Below, one piece after another: positions 36,757 to 44,580 of a stretch of DNA of 64,000 nucleotides. The position numbers and the translations under genes are program-made. Each line of letters opens with the position of its first letter. Position 1 is the stretch's first letter. Origin of the DNA: Enterobacter sp. JUb54 (lineage in GTDB: Bacteria; Pseudomonadota; Gammaproteobacteria; Enterobacterales; Enterobacteriaceae); NCBI RefSeq assembly GCF_014298075.1, contig NZ_CP060418.1, positions 4,030,001 through 4,094,000 of the forward strand, given 5' to 3'. The notes under the pieces are model-generated. The model was not told the DNA's origin. It searched no databases and saw only the letters and a list, made by a program, of their open reading frames with translations.

Positions 36757-36773
36757 TGGAGAATCGGTTTCCA
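36757..36773. promoter_or_regulatory. Second, weaker LacI-type operator
   Basis: TGGAGAATCGGTTTCCA keeps the right half CGGTTTCC of the perfect palindrome and a degenerate left half. It lies 98 bases before the regulator start. With the first site it could support looping or autoregulation. Another half-site, GGAAAC, is at 36783. Confidence 0.6.
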
Positions 36774-36870
36774 AATGAAAATGGAAACGGATATACTGAG
36801 ATGGTTATTATTGAAGCGATTCAGGACCAGGAATTTACGGGGATCGGACGGACCCTGTCAGGGGAGAATG

Positions 36871-37812
36871 ATGTCTACAATCAATGATGTGTCACGTTTA
36901 GCTGGAGTATCCAAAGCGACCGTTTCTCGCGTGTTGAGCGGTACGCGCGGCGTAAAAGAAGCCAGTCGTCAGGCGGTGCTGCAGGCGGCGGAAGAGCTCA
37001 ACTACCGGCCCAATATGATCGCCCAGTCGCTGCTGAGCCAGACCACCGGCTGCATTGGCGTGATCTGCGCGCAGGACAATATTAATCAAACGACCAGCTA
37101 CCTGTATGCCCTGGAAAAGCAGCTGAGCCAGCATCAAAAACATCTGCTGCTGCGCTTTGCCAATACCCGTGCCGGGGTGATGAACTCGCTGGAAGAGCTG
37201 AGCTGCGGGCTGTGTGACGATGTACTGATTATTGGTGCGCGCTTTCCACTGAATATCGACCGTCCGGACGTGGCGCTGATTGACTGCCTGGAGAGCGAAG
37301 GGGCTAACAGCATTCAGTTTGACCACGCGTTTGCGGCGGAAACGGCCTGTAACTATCTGATTAGCCAGGGACGTCGGCAGATTGCGCTGATCCATCCGGA
37401 AGGGGGTGGGTTTGCCGAACAGGTGCTGCTGGGCTACAAACACGCGCTGGAGAAAAACTTCCTGCCGTTTAATCGCAACCTGGTGTTCCTCGACAGCACC
37501 TCGCCGTCGGTGGCGGTTCAGGAGCTGGTCAACAATGCGACCACCTTAAATTTCAATGCCTTACTGGTGGCTGATGAGCAGCAGGCGCAGCATGTCGTGC
37601 CGCAGCTGATGGCGTTCAACCGGGCGGTGCCGGAAAAAGTGATGGTCTTTAGTCTGGCCGGATCGTTACAGCTCCCCGGCATCCCGACTATTCCGGCCAT
37701 TGAGTATTCGATGGATGCGATGGCAACGCGCATTGTCAGCTGGCTGACGGAAAAAACGCAAATGCTCGGCGGCAGTATGCTGCGCGGCGATTTAATCATT
37801 CCGAACCGCTGA
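36871..37812 (+). CDS. LacI-family regulator of the PTS/porin operon
   Basis: A 313-aa LacI/GalR repressor. The HTH is INDVSRLAGVSKATVSRVLS at residues 4-23, with the hinge helix near 50-58 (PNMIAQSLLS). The periplasmic-binding-like effector domain runs from about 62 to 310. The frame is open to 36706, but 36871 is chosen: GGGGAGA lies 4 bases before it, and the HTH then starts at the N-terminus. Tandem ATG at 36868. It is divergent from IIB, and palindromes with a central CG lie between, so it most likely represses the operon until its sugar is present. A terminator follows. Confidence 0.92.
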   Translation: MSTINDVSRLAGVSKATVSRVLSGTRGVKEASRQAVLQAAEELNYRPNMIAQSLLSQTTGCIGVICAQDNINQTTSYLYALEKQLSQHQKHLLLRFANTRAGVMNSLEELSCGLCDDVLIIGARFPLNIDRPDVALIDCLESEGANSIQFDHAFAAETACNYLISQGRRQIALIHPEGGGFAEQVLLGYKHALEKNFLPFNRNLVFLDSTSPSVAVQELVNNATTLNFNALLVADEQQAQHVVPQLMAFNRAVPEKVMVFSLAGSLQLPGIPTIPAIEYSMDAMATRIVSWLTEKTQMLGGSMLRGDLIIPNR

Positions 37813-37846
37813 TTTCACCCGCCGCAATCGCTATCTCTCACCACCA

Positions 37847-37875
37847 CCCACAGCCGTTACGCTGTGGGTTTTTTT
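37847..37875 (+). terminator. Terminator after the LacI-family gene
   Basis: CCCACAGC (37847-37854), loop CGTTAC, GCTGTGGG (37861-37868), then seven T. It is a clear intrinsic terminator. Confidence 0.94.
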
Positions 37876-37970
37876 ATGTCTCTCTTTTTGTCGTTCACTT
37901 CACAATATAAACAGAACTCATAGCTGACGCCGGTTTTTTGAACCAGACAGCGCCCGGGGACTGCCTTAAG

Positions 37971-37988
37971 TTGAATACGAAAGTTCAA
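37971..37988. promoter_or_regulatory. Dyad before galT, candidate GalR operator
   Basis: TTGAA (37971-37975), 8-base spacer, TTCAA (37984-37988). It has the partial dyad form of LysR-type sites and lies 55 bases before galT. In the galR-galB gap a weaker TTCG-N8-CGAA (41970-41985) has the same 8-base spacer. Confidence 0.5.
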
Positions 37989-38043
37989 TCCAAAAAAAAC
38001 AGTCACCAGAACATTCGTACCGCCTGCTTAAGGAAGTGACCCT

Positions 38044-39414
38044 ATGAACCACTCTCGTGTTGTCGATGTGAAGGCGTGGATCGATGCCCGACCGATCTCG
38101 CGCTTTCAATGGAACGTCCTGCTGCTGTGTTTTGTCATCATCATGCTTGATGGCTATGACGCGGCGGTGATGGGTTTTATCGCCCCGGCTCTGATTGAAG
38201 ACTGGGGCATCAGCCGGGCGCAAATGGGCCCGGTGCTCGGCGCGGCCATGTTTGGTGTGGCCATCGGCGCGCTGGTAGCCGGCCCGCTCTCCGACCGCTA
38301 TGGTCGCAAACGCATCCTGCTGTGGTCGGTGGCGCTTTTCGCCCTCTTCAGCCTTGCCGGGGCGTTGGCGCAAAGCCCGTCGCAGCTGGCGCTGATGCGC
38401 TTTCTGACCGGACTGGGGCTGGGGGCGGTCATGCCGAACTGCGTCACCCTGGTGGCGGAATATATGCCTGAGCGCCGCAAGGGGCTGATGATCACCTTGA
38501 TGTACAGCGGCTTTAACGTCGGCTCCGGGCTGGGGGGCTTTATTGCCGCCGGGCTGCTGTCGCACTACAGCTGGCATTCGGCGCTTATTTTCGGCGGCGT
38601 GCTGCCGCTGGTGGTTCTGCCGTTTATGATAGTGATGCTGCCGGAGTCGGCGATGAATATGGTGGCCCGTCGGCTGCCGTCCGGGCAGATTGCCGGGGTG
38701 CTGAACCGTCTTGGCGGCAGCTTCAGCAGCGAAACGCGTTTCCAGCTGAACGCCCCGCAAATCTCGCGGCACAATAAAGTGGTGCAGCTCTTTCGCAACG
38801 GCTACGCCCGCGGTACCGTCGCCCTGTGGCTGACCTACTTTATGGGCCTGTTCGTGATTTATTTGCTCAATGGCTGGCTGCCGACCATCCTGCGCTCCGG
38901 CGGATTATCGCTGCAGCAGGCGGCGATCATTACCGGCCTGTTCCAGCTTGGCGGCCCGCTGGGCGGCATTCTGGTGGGGTATCTGATGGACCGCACATCA
39001 GCTAAAGCGGTGATTGCAGTCACCTATTTCCTGGGCTGCGTATGCCTGCTGACGCAGGGGCTGATGGATTTTGGCTCCGCGGCGCTGTCGGTGCTGATCT
39101 TTATCAGCGGCATGTGCATTAACGGCGCGCAGAATGGCCTGCAGGCCTACTCGCCAGCCTATTACCAGACTGAAATCCGCGCCACCGGCGTGAGCTGGAT
39201 GCACGGCATCGGGCGTACCGGGGCGATACTCAGCTCGACGCTGGGCGGCGTGATTATGCTGGCGGTCCCGGGCCACTCTTCAATCTTTTTGGTGCTGGCG
39301 CTACCTGCCTGTCTGGCGGGGGCCGCGATTTTGCTGCACCGTATGAACCACCCGAAGCCTCGGCAAACAGAGGCCGATCTTAGCGCGCTGTCAGGCACAG
39401 TACATAACCGATAA
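38044..39414 (+). CDS. galT: Gallate MFS transporter GalT (AAHS family)
   Basis: A 456-aa aromatic acid:H+ symporter of the major facilitator superfamily. The AAHS hallmark LDGYDAAVMGFIAPAL lies at about residues 35-50. Motif A, GPLSDRYGRKRILL, is near 79-92, and MPNCVTLVAEYMPERRKG near 124-141. About 12 membrane segments. An AAGGAAGTGA site precedes the ATG. It is followed after 13 bases by galA, so gallate uptake and ring cleavage are one unit. The substrate is inferred from this context; PcaK-type protocatechuate carriers share the motif. Confidence 0.9.
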   Translation: MNHSRVVDVKAWIDARPISRFQWNVLLLCFVIIMLDGYDAAVMGFIAPALIEDWGISRAQMGPVLGAAMFGVAIGALVAGPLSDRYGRKRILLWSVALFALFSLAGALAQSPSQLALMRFLTGLGLGAVMPNCVTLVAEYMPERRKGLMITLMYSGFNVGSGLGGFIAAGLLSHYSWHSALIFGGVLPLVVLPFMIVMLPESAMNMVARRLPSGQIAGVLNRLGGSFSSETRFQLNAPQISRHNKVVQLFRNGYARGTVALWLTYFMGLFVIYLLNGWLPTILRSGGLSLQQAAIITGLFQLGGPLGGILVGYLMDRTSAKAVIAVTYFLGCVCLLTQGLMDFGSAALSVLIFISGMCINGAQNGLQAYSPAYYQTEIRATGVSWMHGIGRTGAILSSTLGGVIMLAVPGHSSIFLVLALPACLAGAAILLHRMNHPKPRQTEADLSALSGTVHNR

Positions 39415-39427
39415 GTGGAGTCTCTTC

Positions 39428-40690
39428 ATGGCCAGAATACTCGGCGGGATCGCCGTTTCTCATACCCCGACCATCGGCTTTGCTGTCGATCATCATAAAC
39501 AACAGGACGCCGCATGGGCGCCGATTTTCCAGAGCTTTGAGCCGCTGCAACGCTGGCTTGATGAGAAAAAACCGGATGCGCTGGTCTATATCTTCAATGA
39601 CCATGTGACCGCCTTTTTCTTCGATCACTACTCGACGTTTACCCTCGGGATTGATAACGAATACGGCGTGGCCGACGAGGGCGGTGGCCCGCGCGATCTG
39701 CCGTCGGTAAAAGGTGATGCGGCGCTCTCCAGACATATCGGTGCCAGCCTGATGGCCGACGAGTTTGATATGTCGTTCTTTATGAATAAAAAACTCGATC
39801 ACGGGCTGTTCTCGCCGCTGTCGGCGCTGCTGCCGTGGCAGCAGGAAACCGGCTGGCCGACGCGGGTTATCCCGTTGCAAATTGGCGTCCTGCAATTCCC
39901 GATCCCCAGCGCCCGGCGCTGCTACAAGCTCGGCCAGGCGCTGCGTCGGGCGATTGAGAGCTACCCGGAAGATATCGACGTGGCGATCGTCGCCACCGGC
40001 GGCCTGTCGCATCAGGTGCACGGCGAGCGCTGCGGTTTCAACAACCCACAATGGGACGCAGAGTTCGTGGATATGCTGGTCAATGATCCGGAAAAACTGA
40101 CGGAAATGACCCTCGGCGAATTTGCCACCCTCGGCGGCATGGAGGGGGCAGAAGTCATTATGTGGCTGGTGATGCGCGGCGCGCTCTCGGCGAACGTCAG
40201 CGAAACCTGGCGCGATTACTACCTGCCGTCGATGACCGGCATCGCCACGCTGATCCTGGAAAATAATGCCCGCACCCCGCCGGTAGATACCCTGAGCCGC
40301 CACCGTCAGCATATGGCGCAGCAGCTGGCCGGCGTTGAGGCGCTGCCGGGCACCTACCCGTTCACTCAGGAGCGTAGCCTCAACGGCCTGCGGCTGAACC
40401 GTTTCCTGCATCAGCTGATTGAACCCGCGTGGCGCGACCGTTTTCTCACCCAGCCGCAGGCGCTGTATGCCGAAGCGGGGCTGAGCGAACAAGAACAGAA
40501 GCTGCTCGACGATCGCGACTGGCGCGGGCTGATTCAGTATGGCGCCAGCTTCTTCCTGCTGGAAAAAATGGGCGCGGTGGTCGGGGTCTCTAACCTGCAT
40601 ATCTACGCCGCCATGCGCGGGCAGACGCTGGAAGATTTCCAGAAAACGCGTAACCAGCAGGTTACCTATTCGGTAGCGGGCACCCGTTAA
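39428..40690 (+). CDS. galA: Gallate dioxygenase GalA
   Basis: A 420-aa extradiol dioxygenase, exactly the length of Pseudomonas putida GalA, which it resembles throughout. It opens the gallate ring to 4-oxalomesaconate with Fe(II) and O2. The LigB-like domain (about 1-280) carries the metal ligands H12 (AVSHTP), H59 (IFNDHV) and E242 (MEGAEV), and catalytic H195 (GGLSHQVHGERC). The C-terminal part (about 300-420) is LigA-like, so one chain combines both subunits of protocatechuate 4,5-dioxygenase. Its stop overlaps that of convergent galR by four bases. Confidence 0.94.
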   Translation: MARILGGIAVSHTPTIGFAVDHHKQQDAAWAPIFQSFEPLQRWLDEKKPDALVYIFNDHVTAFFFDHYSTFTLGIDNEYGVADEGGGPRDLPSVKGDAALSRHIGASLMADEFDMSFFMNKKLDHGLFSPLSALLPWQQETGWPTRVIPLQIGVLQFPIPSARRCYKLGQALRRAIESYPEDIDVAIVATGGLSHQVHGERCGFNNPQWDAEFVDMLVNDPEKLTEMTLGEFATLGGMEGAEVIMWLVMRGALSANVSETWRDYYLPSMTGIATLILENNARTPPVDTLSRHRQHMAQQLAGVEALPGTYPFTQERSLNGLRLNRFLHQLIEPAWRDRFLTQPQALYAEAGLSEQEQKLLDDRDWRGLIQYGASFFLLEKMGAVVGVSNLHIYAAMRGQTLEDFQKTRNQQVTYSVAGTR

Positions 40691-41913
40691 CCCTGCGCCA
40701 CGTGCTGCTGGATAAACTGCAGCAGGGCCTGGGTGGCCGGTGAAGGCAGGCTCCCGGCGCGGAAGGTCAGCCCGATGCGGCGAGTGGTATCGGGCAGCGA
40801 CACTGGCAGAACGGTGAGCAGGCCGTTGTCGATTTCAAACCGCATCTGGCTGGCGGAGACCGCCGCCAGCATGTCCGAGTCCCTCAGCAGGCCGCGCACC
40901 ATGGCGGCATCGCCGGTCTCCACCGTCGGCTGCGGCAGGGGCAATCCCAGGGTCAAAAACGCTTTCTCCAGCAGGTGTCGCGCCGGGGCATTGGAACGGG
41001 GCAGCACCCACTGGGCGGTCGCCAGTTGGCTTTGCGGGTCCGGGTGGCGCAGCAGCGGGTGACCGTTGCGCAGCAAAATAAGCATATCTTCTTCAAACAG
41101 CGCTTCGCAGCGCAGGTCCGGCAGATCCTCGTCCTGGCGCAGCGCGCCGATAATAAAATCGATATGTCCTGCCCGCATGTCGGATACCAGCGACTCATAC
41201 GGGCTTTCGTTGGTCATCACCATAATGCCGGGATAACGCGCCAGAAAGGCGCTAATCGCCGCGGGCAACAGCTGGGTCCGGCTGAGTGGCAGGGCGCCAA
41301 TGCGCACGCTGCCCTCCAGCACCCCGCGACGGGCGGCGAGATCGCTCCAGATATTTTCCAGTTCGTTCAACGCCCGGCTGATGGGCGGGTAGAGCAGGTC
41401 TGCCGCCGGGGTGGGGCGCACCCCTTCCGGCGTGCGACGAAACAGCGCCGAGCCGGCGCCTTTTTCAAGGATTTTCAGCGCGGCGCTGACCGCGGGCTGG
41501 GTGATCCCCAGCTGGCTGGCGACCGTTTGAGTATGGTTGACGTGGTACAGCTGCAGGAAAATCTCCAGCCGTCGGGTGTTAAACAGCCAGCCGGAATCCG
41601 GCAGCGCGCCGGAGGCGGTGCTTCGCGGGTGGAGCTTTTGCATCAGCGCGGGAATGGCCTGAAGATCTTCGATGGCGCGTAGCGCTCGCGGCAGAATACA
41701 GCGGCCATATTCCGTCGCCACCATTCCGCTGTAGTGGCGTTCGAACAGGGTGACGTTCAGCGCCGCTTCCAGATCGCGAATCGCCCGGGTGATTGCCGAC
41801 TGCGTGCGAAATAAGTCATCAGCCGCGCGCGAGACGCTGCCGCGCTGTGCCACCTGGCAGAAGAAGCGTAGCTGCATGATATTTATTGTCTTATCGTACT
41901 TTCTCTTCAGCAT
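40687..41913 (-). CDS. galR: LysR-type regulator GalR with two HTH domains
   Basis: A 408-aa LysR-type protein, about 100 residues longer than usual. Two HTH_1 domains are visible: residues 14-65 (FFCQVAQRGSVSRAADDLF, then TQSAITRAIRDLEAAL) and 115-170 (IFLQLYHVNHTQTVASQLG, then ITQPAVSAALKILEKG). A substrate-binding domain follows (about 190-400). It lies between galTA and galBCD and probably activates both in response to gallate or a product. The start is uncertain: 41913 (MLKRKYDK) has a GGGA close by, 41877 (MQLRFF) and 41952 are alternatives. Pseudomonas gallate regulators are, as I recall, similarly long. Confidence 0.88.
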   Translation of the reverse strand: MLKRKYDKTINIMQLRFFCQVAQRGSVSRAADDLFRTQSAITRAIRDLEAALNVTLFERHYSGMVATEYGRCILPRALRAIEDLQAIPALMQKLHPRSTASGALPDSGWLFNTRRLEIFLQLYHVNHTQTVASQLGITQPAVSAALKILEKGAGSALFRRTPEGVRPTPAADLLYPPISRALNELENIWSDLAARRGVLEGSVRIGALPLSRTQLLPAAISAFLARYPGIMVMTNESPYESLVSDMRAGHIDFIIGALRQDEDLPDLRCEALFEEDMLILLRNGHPLLRHPDPQSQLATAQWVLPRSNAPARHLLEKAFLTLGLPLPQPTVETGDAAMVRGLLRDSDMLAAVSASQMRFEIDNGLLTVLPVSLPDTTRRIGLTFRAGSLPSPATQALLQFIQQHVAQG

Positions 41914-42040
41914 TTCCCACCGGGTCCCGGAATGTGAGCGTAACGACAACATAAATAAAAATCATAGCCTTCGCAAGTTAACGAATTACCCACCCTCGCC
42001 ACGACATGACAAGCTGAAAAAAACAACAGAGGAAGCCATC

Positions 42041-42781
42041 ATGTCTCATTCGCATCATCCCAAAAGTGCCCTGGTTGTCAGCGCTCACTCTGCCGATTTT
42101 GTCTGGCGTGCGGGCGGTGCGATTGCGCTGCACGCCCGTCAGGGCTATCAGGTACATATTGTTTGCCTGTCGTTCGGCGAGCGCGGCGAATCGGCAAAAC
42201 TGTGGCGTAAAGGCAATATGACCGAAGCGACGGTGAAGCAGGTCCGCCGCGAAGAAGCGCAGGCCGCTGCCGATATTCTCGGCGCCAGCGTCGAATTTTT
42301 TGATATTGGTGATTATCCGCTGCGCGCCGACAAAGAGACGCTGTTCCGCCTGGCGGACGTGTACCGTCGCGTACAGCCGCACTTTGTGCTGACCCACTCC
42401 CTGCAGGATCCCTACAACTACGACCACCCGATGGCCTCCAACCTGGCTCAGGAAGCGCGCATCATCGCCCAGGCGGAAGGGTATCGTCCGGGGGAAACGA
42501 TTGTTGCCGCGCCGCCGGTGTACTGCTTTGAGCCGCACCAGCCGGAGCAGTGCAACTGGAAGCCGGACGTGCTGCTGGATATCACCAGCGTGTGGGAACA
42601 AAAATACCAGGCGATTCAGTGCATGCAGGGCCAGGAACACCTCTGGGAGTACTACACCCGGGTGGCGTTGCAGCGCGGGGTACAGGCGAAACGCAATATC
42701 GGCATCGCTGCCGCCCGCGATATCGTCCACGGCGAAGCGTTCCACAGCATCTTCCCGCGGGTGACGGAGAATCTGTCATGA
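42041..42781 (+). CDS. galB: 4-oxalomesaconate hydratase GalB (PIG-L family)
   Basis: A 246-aa zinc hydrolase-fold protein of the PIG-L/LmbE family which, as in Pseudomonas GalB, hydrates 4-oxalomesaconate to 4-carboxy-4-hydroxy-2-oxoadipate. The first metal motif is SAHSADFVWRAGGA near residues 14-27, where AHSAD replaces the usual AHPDD. The second is YDHPMASNLAQEA near 128-140. An AGAGGAAG site precedes the ATG at 42041; the frame is open further upstream, without support. The stop overlaps the galC start (ATGA). It is the first gene of galB-galC-galD-orf288. Confidence 0.9.
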   Translation: MSHSHHPKSALVVSAHSADFVWRAGGAIALHARQGYQVHIVCLSFGERGESAKLWRKGNMTEATVKQVRREEAQAAADILGASVEFFDIGDYPLRADKETLFRLADVYRRVQPHFVLTHSLQDPYNYDHPMASNLAQEARIIAQAEGYRPGETIVAAPPVYCFEPHQPEQCNWKPDVLLDITSVWEQKYQAIQCMQGQEHLWEYYTRVALQRGVQAKRNIGIAAARDIVHGEAFHSIFPRVTENLS

Positions 42782-43491
42782 ACCTGTTGAATAAAAAAGG
42801 CATTGTCATCCGCCACCTGCCGCGCCATGACGCGGCAACGCTGAGCCAGTTCGCCGCCGCCGGTGTGGCGACGATCCACGAAGCGTATGACCGACAGGGG
42901 CTGATGGCCCCGGACATCCGGCCGATCCAGCAGGGTATCAGCCGCGCCGGCAACGCGGTGACGGTGCTGGTCACGCCGGGGGATAACTGGATGTTCCACG
43001 TGGCGGTCGAGCAGTGCCGACCCGGCGATATCCTGGTGGTGGCGCCAACCTCGCCCTGCGGCGACGGGTTCTTTGGCGACCTGCTGGCCACCTCGCTACA
43101 GTCGCGTGGCGTGGTGGGCCTGGTGGGCGATATCGGTATTCGCGATTCGCACACCTTACGTGAAATGGGCTTTGCCGTGTGGTCGCGCCACGTTTATGCC
43201 CAGGGGACGGTGAAGGAGACGCTGGGCTCGGTCAATATCCCGCTGATCTGCGCCGGCCAGCTGGTTCAGCCGGGCGATGTGGTGGTGGCCGACGACGATG
43301 GCGTGGTGGTGGTGCCGCATGGGCAGGCCCGCACGGTGCTGGGAAAAGCGGAAACCCGGATGGCTAATGAAGTGGCGAAGCGCGATCGGATGCGAAACGG
43401 CGAACTGGGGCTGGATATTTACGCCATGCGCCCGCGCCTGGCGGAGAAAGGGCTGCGCTACTACGACAACGCGGATGATGTAGAGGGCTAA
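42778..43491 (+). CDS. galC: 4-carboxy-4-hydroxy-2-oxoadipate aldolase GalC
   Basis: A 237-aa RraA-fold class II aldolase that cleaves CHA to pyruvate and oxaloacetate, the last step of gallate breakdown. The catalytic segment is GLVGDIGIRDSHTLREMGF near residues 114-132, with R122 and D123 as substrate- and metal-binding residues. GDGFFGDLLATS near 95-106 is the preceding loop. The length matches Pseudomonas GalC (238). It overlaps galB by four bases and precedes galD by one, so the three are probably coupled in translation. Confidence 0.93.
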   Translation: MNLLNKKGIVIRHLPRHDAATLSQFAAAGVATIHEAYDRQGLMAPDIRPIQQGISRAGNAVTVLVTPGDNWMFHVAVEQCRPGDILVVAPTSPCGDGFFGDLLATSLQSRGVVGLVGDIGIRDSHTLREMGFAVWSRHVYAQGTVKETLGSVNIPLICAGQLVQPGDVVVADDDGVVVVPHGQARTVLGKAETRMANEVAKRDRMRNGELGLDIYAMRPRLAEKGLRYYDNADDVEG

Positions 43492-43492
43492 G

Positions 43493-44578
43493 ATGGCACA
43501 ACGCAAAATACCCTGTCTGTTGATGCGCGGCGGCACCTCGAAAGCGGCCTGCTTTCTGGCCGAGGACCTGCCTGCGGACGCGGTACTGCGAGATGCGGTG
43601 CTGCTGGCGGTGATGGGTTCGCCGGATGCCCGGCAGATTGACGGTATTGGCGGGGCCGATCCGTTAACCAGCAAAGTGGCGATAATCCGCCGCTCCACCC
43701 GCGCCGATGCGGATGTTGATTATCTGTTTGCTCAGGTGAATGTCGATCGCGCGGTGGTGGATTACGGACAGAACTGCGGCAACATTCTCGCCGCCGTTGG
43801 CCCGTTTGCCATCGAGCGCGGGCTGGTAGCGCACACGGCGCCGCTGACCCAGGTGCGGATCTTCATGGAGAACACCAGCCAGCTGGCGATCGCCGGGATC
43901 CCCTGTGACGACGATGGCGTGAACTATGAAGGCGAGACGCGCATTGACGGCGTGCCGGGCCACGCCAGCAAAATCGTCCTGAATTTTCTTGATGTAGCAG
44001 GGTCCAGCTGCGGGGCATTGTTGCCCACGGGCCAGGCGACCGACCGTGTGGACGGGATCGACGTGACCTGTATCGATAACGGGATGCCGGTGGTGATCGT
44101 CCGCGCCAGCGACCTTGGGCGCAGCGGCTACGAAACCCGCGAACAGCTCGATAGCGACGAGGAACTGAAGCAACGGCTGGAGTCGATACGTTTGCAGCTC
44201 GGTCCGCGAATGAATCTGGGGGATGTGACCCGGCGAACGGTGCCGAAAATGACCCTGATCGCCGCCCCGCGCGACGGCGGCGCCGTGTCCAGCCGGACGT
44301 TTATCCCGCATCGCTGCCACGCTTCTATTGGCGTCTTTGGCGCGGTGAGCGTCGCCAGCGCCTGCCTGATCCCCGGCACCGTCGCCGAAGGGCTGGCCCG
44401 GGGCGTTGCCGGTGAGCAGCCGGTGGTCAGCGTGGAGCACCCGAGCGGCGAGTTCAGCGTGGCACTGCAGTGCAACCAGCAGGGCGAACTGGTGGGCTGC
44501 GGACTGCTGCGTACGGCCCGACTGTTGTTTTCCGGCGAAGTGTCTATTCCGGCCCGCGTCTGGCCACTGGAGGAGTAA
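43493..44578 (+). CDS. galD: 4-oxalomesaconate tautomerase GalD (PrpF family)
   Basis: A 361-aa protein of the PrpF/diaminopimelate-epimerase fold, the length of Pseudomonas GalD, which isomerises the keto to the enol form of 4-oxalomesaconate so GalB can act. The N-terminal LLMRGGTSKAACFLAEDLP near 7-25 is the PrpF signature. NCGNILAAVGPFAIERGLV near 93-111 is the conserved half-barrel segment with the catalytic Cys94. ISVSCGALLPTGQ-type sequence GSSCGALLPTGQATD is near 171-185. An NAD(P)-dependent dehydrogenase follows after two bases. Confidence 0.92.
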   Translation: MAQRKIPCLLMRGGTSKAACFLAEDLPADAVLRDAVLLAVMGSPDARQIDGIGGADPLTSKVAIIRRSTRADADVDYLFAQVNVDRAVVDYGQNCGNILAAVGPFAIERGLVAHTAPLTQVRIFMENTSQLAIAGIPCDDDGVNYEGETRIDGVPGHASKIVLNFLDVAGSSCGALLPTGQATDRVDGIDVTCIDNGMPVVIVRASDLGRSGYETREQLDSDEELKQRLESIRLQLGPRMNLGDVTRRTVPKMTLIAAPRDGGAVSSRTFIPHRCHASIGVFGAVSVASACLIPGTVAEGLARGVAGEQPVVSVEHPSGEFSVALQCNQQGELVGCGLLRTARLLFSGEVSIPARVWPLEE

Positions 44579-44580
44579 GG

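Noticed and set aside
36706-36870. N-terminal extension of the LacI-family regulator
   Set aside because: It would run through the second operator and put 55 non-family residues before the HTH; the ribosome site supports 36871.
39380-40600. 406-codon open frame antisense to galA
   Set aside because: galA has all metal ligands and the full family length on the other strand; the antisense frame reads as low-complexity Arg/Gln/His-rich sequence.
41750-42040. Longer galB with an N-terminal extension overlapping galR
   Set aside because: The extension lacks family similarity; a good ribosome site and the PIG-L domain start point to 42041.
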